Assembly: GCA_021613375.1 (NCBI GenBank)
Contig: CM038715.1
Coordinates: 2,060,001-2,124,000 of the forward strand
DNA length: 64,000 nucleotides
Direction: 5' to 3'
From: Megaleporinus macrocephalus
Lineage: Eukaryota > Chordata > Actinopteri > Characiformes > Anostomidae
In this document: piece after piece, positions 60,131 through 64,000 of the stretch
Position numbering within the stretch: position 1 is the first letter of the stretch
How the letters are laid out: the number at the start of each line of letters is the position of its first letter
The notes under the pieces: model-generated
Seen by the model: the letters and a program-made list of their open reading frames with translations, nothing else
Databases searched by the model: none
Told to the model about the DNA's origin: nothing
Made by a program: the position numbers and the translations under genes

Positions 60131-61910
60131 TCTTGACTTGTTAGTGTAATACAAGGTTTGTGGCTGCGGGTTTGAGATGAGAGGTGACACCACACGTGCT
60201 GTGTCTTTCCTGCTTTGTCTCTGTCCTTCCCACACAACCAGACCCTGCAGTATCCTGTCGTTCTGTTGGAGTTTGAAACAATAATATGCTGTATATGCTA
60301 TTTATAAATGATTGATTTAGCTACTTTAAGGTGCACCCATTGCTGACAGCCTCTATAACCTCCATAGAATTGCAATGAGTGTAAGTCAGCATGCCCAAGT
60401 CTCTACTTTGTCTCTTGATTTTGGAGGAAACTATAGAAAACTGTCTTAAGTCCAGTCCTCTGACACTGCAGTGTGTAGTGTTTTCTCTGGAAAAATACAG
60501 TTATAAAGCTCTAGTGGAAATATGCAACAGAGAATTGACACTCTGCAGATTTTGTCATTTGCAGAGTGTGCAATTATTTTTCATCACTGATATTTGTCAG
60601 ATAATTGCATTGGCTAGCCTATAGCATCTGAGCGCTCGCAAAAAGCAGTCCCTTGCTGCTGTTTTTTTGCACCTACTGTAGGTGTCATTCACTACTAACA
60701 CAGAGGTACACACCTGCACATTCACACACACACCAATTAGACACTTTGTCCCCAGCGCGTAAAAGCTATCCATAGCAGCTCTTGTGTGTATTGCCTCCCA
60801 TAGGACAGACCGTTGTGTCTCCACCCTCTTTCTGGCCTGCCTCAGGAGTCTATGCTATTAGAAGATGTTTGTTGCACACTGTGTGTGATAAGGGCTAGCA
60901 CATTGACACAGCATCCATGTCAAGCTGAAGCTATACGTGTTTGGTTATTATATCTGTGTGTTGCTCAAATTCTCCCAGGACTGAAAACACAGACTAACAC
61001 TGAAGAGCTTGCAGTAGCCCTATTTTAGGACGGACCCTCTGGTTTTCGACCCTTTGCAGGTAGGTGAATGATCACTTACTTGTTGTAAGATCGTAAAGTG
61101 TTGTATATGTGTTTAAACGTCAGTGTTAAAGGTTTCTGTTTAAAGCAACCTGGTGCTGAAAACATATGCATGCTTTTAGATGGAAGACTCTGTATAAAGT
61201 TATGTGATATGTTTTGTCAAATGCAGCACATCTTAAACTACATCCCATTGCAGGGTATCATTATTTCTAGTTGCAGAGACGACTATAGTTATTAATCTGT
61301 CACTTAGCCTGTTAAAGATGTTAACATTTTGTTTAGAATGACAGCCAGATTCTCCCAGTGTCCACTTTAGCTGGCCGATTAGAAGAGCAGAACCCGCTCC
61401 ATGCACATTTTCTTTTGTAAGTCTTTGTCAGGTAGAGATGTTATTTGTATTTCTTTTCAGTTCACAGTGATAAGTGTGTGTGTAATTGTGGTTGCTCAAA
61501 GAAAAGCACCCTATCTTCTGAAAAATGCCCATTTGTTGGCGCACGTGATGGCTGTAATTTTCCACAGCGGATCTTTGCTTTCAGTATTCTGTGTGTGTTT
61601 GGAGTTTTTAGCTGGTGGGGTTGAGGGGCTCTGAGCAGCGGTGGGTCTCAGGGAGATGCTGGTGTGTATGGGGGCCCTGCTTCTCTGCAGAGACCATGGA
61701 GAATATAGAGCAGAGCAACACAAATCTAATTGCACTGCTCTGCCACGTAAGACCAACACATACAAATCATACAAAGATCTAAGTGAAGAATTAGGCCCAC
61801 AGTGCGAGGGGAGAATTTCTATAGGGCTTGTCGTGTGACTCAAAAACATGCGTGCCAGAATGAGCATTGAGGTTTCTATACTGTCTCCCCCTCTCTCTTC
61901 TTTTTCTCAG
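60131..61910 (+). other. hdlbp 5' region upstream of the start exon
   Basis: AT-rich, presumably the intron between the non-coding first exon and the start exon at 61911. No coding exon or named repeat is recognised. Confidence 0.45.
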
Positions 61911-61936
61911 CGGGAAAGCGGATCAACTCTTGTAAC

Positions 61937-63708
61937 ATGAGCTCAGTGGCTGTGTTGACTCAGGAGAGTTTTGCCGAGCACCGTAGTGGGCTGAAGGACG
62001 CTGAGATCACAGGTACAGACTCCAGTGATTATGATGTTAATGCTGCATTGTAGGGTGAGTTTCTGAATAGTTCTCTCCCCTTTCACAAGGTCTTTTTTAA
62101 AAAATAATGAATTAATAAAATAATAATGCTGTTGTCAGGTGGTGTTCCTGAGGATGAAGCATATATTCCCACCTACCTGGAGGCTTTTCCTCCTTTGCCG
62201 GACAAAGGCGCTCCAGGGGAGAAATCAGGAGAGCCAGCAGGTGCTTGGAGCAAAATTCGACCCATCAAAGCCTCAGTCATCACACAGGTAAATTTGCATT
62301 CTTCTTCTTGCCTTGTATGGTGGCTTTATGTGTCTTTATGTTTTGTATTTATGTCTTGTGTGTGTTATTGTCACTTAAAAAAAGAAATTGGACCAACAAG
62401 AATTTCCTGCATTTGTTGTGTAGCACCGAAATATCAAATCTAACCTTTGAGTAAGTACAACATCATTCTATCAAGTCTGATCTCTGGTGGATAACTCTAG
62501 GTGTTCCATGTACCATTGGAAGAGCGACGGTATAAGGACAACAGTCAGTTTGGAGAAGGCGAGGAAGCTAAGGTGTGCTTAGACATCATGCAGAAGACTG
62601 GAGCTCACATTGAACTCTCTCTGGCTAAAGACCAAGGCCTGTCCATCATGGTGACTGGAAAACTAGATTCAGTCATGAAAGCACGGAAAGAGATTGTGGC
62701 TCGACTCCAAACTCAGGTGATGATTTGTTTGCATTCTGTCTTTCCTACGATGCACACTTATCCCTGACAGGATTTTATACAGAAACTTTTGTTTAGGGGA
62801 CTCAACAGCTGCACTCTTTCTTGTAGGCCTCGGCCACAGTCGTCATTCCAAAGGAACACCATCGCTTTGTGATCGGAAAGAATGGGGAGAAGTTACAAGA
62901 GTTGGAACTGAAAACGGCCACCAAGATCGCTATTCCCCGTCCCGATGACCCCAGCGCCAACATACGCATCACAGGCACCAAGGAAGGCATCGAGAAAGCC
63001 CGGCATGAGATCCTTCTCATCTCTGCAGAGCAGGTTGACTTTAAACACAACCTCTTGTGTAATTTTTTATGTTTCATATCCAGCAGTCTTGCTTAGAGCT
63101 AGTTTTAGGCAAGACAACGAAGATTGAGACCCCTCACCGTGCAAACTGTTCACTACTCCAGTAAACTAATCTTAGATTCAACTCTCTCGTTCAGGACAAG
63201 CGTGCAGTGGAGCGTCTGTCTCTGGAGAAAGCCTTTCACCCATTCATTGCTGGTGCGTACAACCGGCTTGTCCAAGAGCTGAGTCAAGAGACGGGCGCCC
63301 GCATCAGCATCCCACCGCCCAGCCTGCTGAAGGAGGAAATTGTTATCACTGGGGAGAAGGAGGCTGTCGCCATGGCGATTGCCCGCATCCGTGCCATCTA
63401 TGAGGAGAAGGTGAGGTTGGGGAGAAACAAATATAATATATATACACGGGTCGCTCGAGTTCTCTTCTACATGCTCTCATATCTGGCTTTTTTTCTTTCA
63501 GAAGCGAAAAACAACCACGATTTCAGTGGAGGTGAAGAAGTCGCAGCATAAGTACATAGTGGGGCCGAAAGGCAACACGTTGCAGGAGATCATGGAGAGC
63601 ACTGGAGTGTCAGTGGAGATGCCTCCACTGGATTCTGGCTCTGAGACCATTATCCTCCGAGGAGAGCCTGACAAACTGGGGCCGGCCCTTACCCAGGTTT
63701 ACGCTAAG
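61937..63708 (+). CDS. hdlbp: hdlbp, vigilin (first six coding exons; continues off the window)
   Basis: Vigilin is a cytoplasmic and ER-associated RNA-binding protein of about 14 KH domains, acting in mRNA stability, translation and lipoprotein secretion (family knowledge). Coding exons: 61937-62012, 62139-62287, 62501-62716, 62827-63033, 63195-63410 and 63502-63708, all with AG/GT borders and matching phases. The start MSSVAVLTQESFAEHRSGL is identical to human. Then come IRPIKASVITQVFHVPLEER, EHHRFVIGKNGEKLQELELK (KH, G-x-x-G = GKNG), AFHPFIAGAYNRLVQELSQE (divergent KH loop, GAYN) and SQHKYIVGPKGNTLQEIMES (KH, GPKG). Each later exon is about one KH repeat, 69 or 72 codons, as in the family. 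The exon holding the ATG begins at 61911 with an upstream acceptor, so the 5' UTR is spliced. No disruption is visible. Confidence 0.96.
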
Positions 63709-63754
63709 GTGAGACGAATAGGGGATGATGAGGAGTGTGAAACTGGGTTTTGAT

Positions 63755-64000
63755 GCAGTTCAGTAAGGTCCAGTTAAAGGAGATTTCTTCAGGCCAAGGT
63801 CCAGACCGTCATCATTTCTAACGTGTGTTCTGATTCAGTGCCATATCCTGTTTATTTAAGTTACCTAGTATCAGCATACTATTTATACCATCAGCTACTG
63901 AAACACCAACACACCACACATACCGTTCAGTATATTTCAGTATATTTACTGTTTAAATGCTGAACTGAAACCAGAGCTACATTTAAAAAAAACAATGCTT
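63755..64000. mobile_element. hAT-type element of the 7311 family, cut by the window edge
   Basis: CAGTTCAGTAAGGTCCAGTT and the downstream text (CAGTATATTTCAGTATATTT, GCTGAACTGAAACCAGAGCT) match 7311-8055 in reverse and 38925-39658 in the same orientation. It begins about 46 bases after the donor of hdlbp coding exon 6. Confidence 0.75.

Overview
The window is vertebrate nuclear DNA, almost certainly from a ray-finned fish. It has spliced genes with GT-AG introns, many short non-autonomous DNA transposons with 8-bp target duplications (hAT type), fish-type SINE and LINE tails, and long CT/GA, CA and TA microsatellites. One scaffold gap of exactly 1000 N sits at 51378-52377. I cannot name the species.

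Layout. (1) 1-14186, minus strand: the 5' seven coding exons of neurl4 (Neuralized-like 4, NHR domains 1 and 2); the rest of the gene lies off the left edge. Intron 1 (6758-14021) is a nest of transposons. (2) 14187-18833: CpG-rich neurl4 promoter, then an intergenic stretch with a 58-bp minisatellite of about 30 copies. (3) 18834-28123, minus: shbg (sex hormone-binding globulin), complete in eight coding exons, 390 residues, no defect seen. (4) 28124-33103: intergenic, no gene recognised. (5) 33104-38182, minus: zbtb4 (Kaiso-family methyl-CpG-binding zinc-finger protein) in one long coding exon, broken by several one-base shifts and one in-frame stop. (6) 38209-52400: upstream of zbtb4, with nested transposons, microsatellites and the gap. 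(7) 52416-52951, minus: coding exon(s) of a gene I do not recognise, with one apparent frameshift. (8) 53246-55394: a 1.8-kb array of a 20-bp unit that is the head of a tRNA-type SINE, followed by the SINE body. (9) 55400-61936: mostly no gene, then the presumed hdlbp promoter and 5' UTR. (10) 61937-63708, plus: the first six coding exons of hdlbp (vigilin), intact; it continues off the right edge.

neurl4, shbg and zbtb4 are neighbours at human 17p13.1 (known), so this is conserved synteny. hdlbp is on human 2q37, so its position here marks a fish-lineage junction. The four proteins (a centrosomal ubiquitin-pathway adaptor, a secreted steroid carrier, a methyl-DNA-binding repressor and an RNA-binding protein) share no pathway.

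The points most worth a second look are: the clustering of frame breaks in neurl4 and zbtb4 while shbg and hdlbp are clean; two inverted copies of one hAT element carrying the same two minisatellites expanded to very different sizes; and the tandem amplification of a SINE A-box head.
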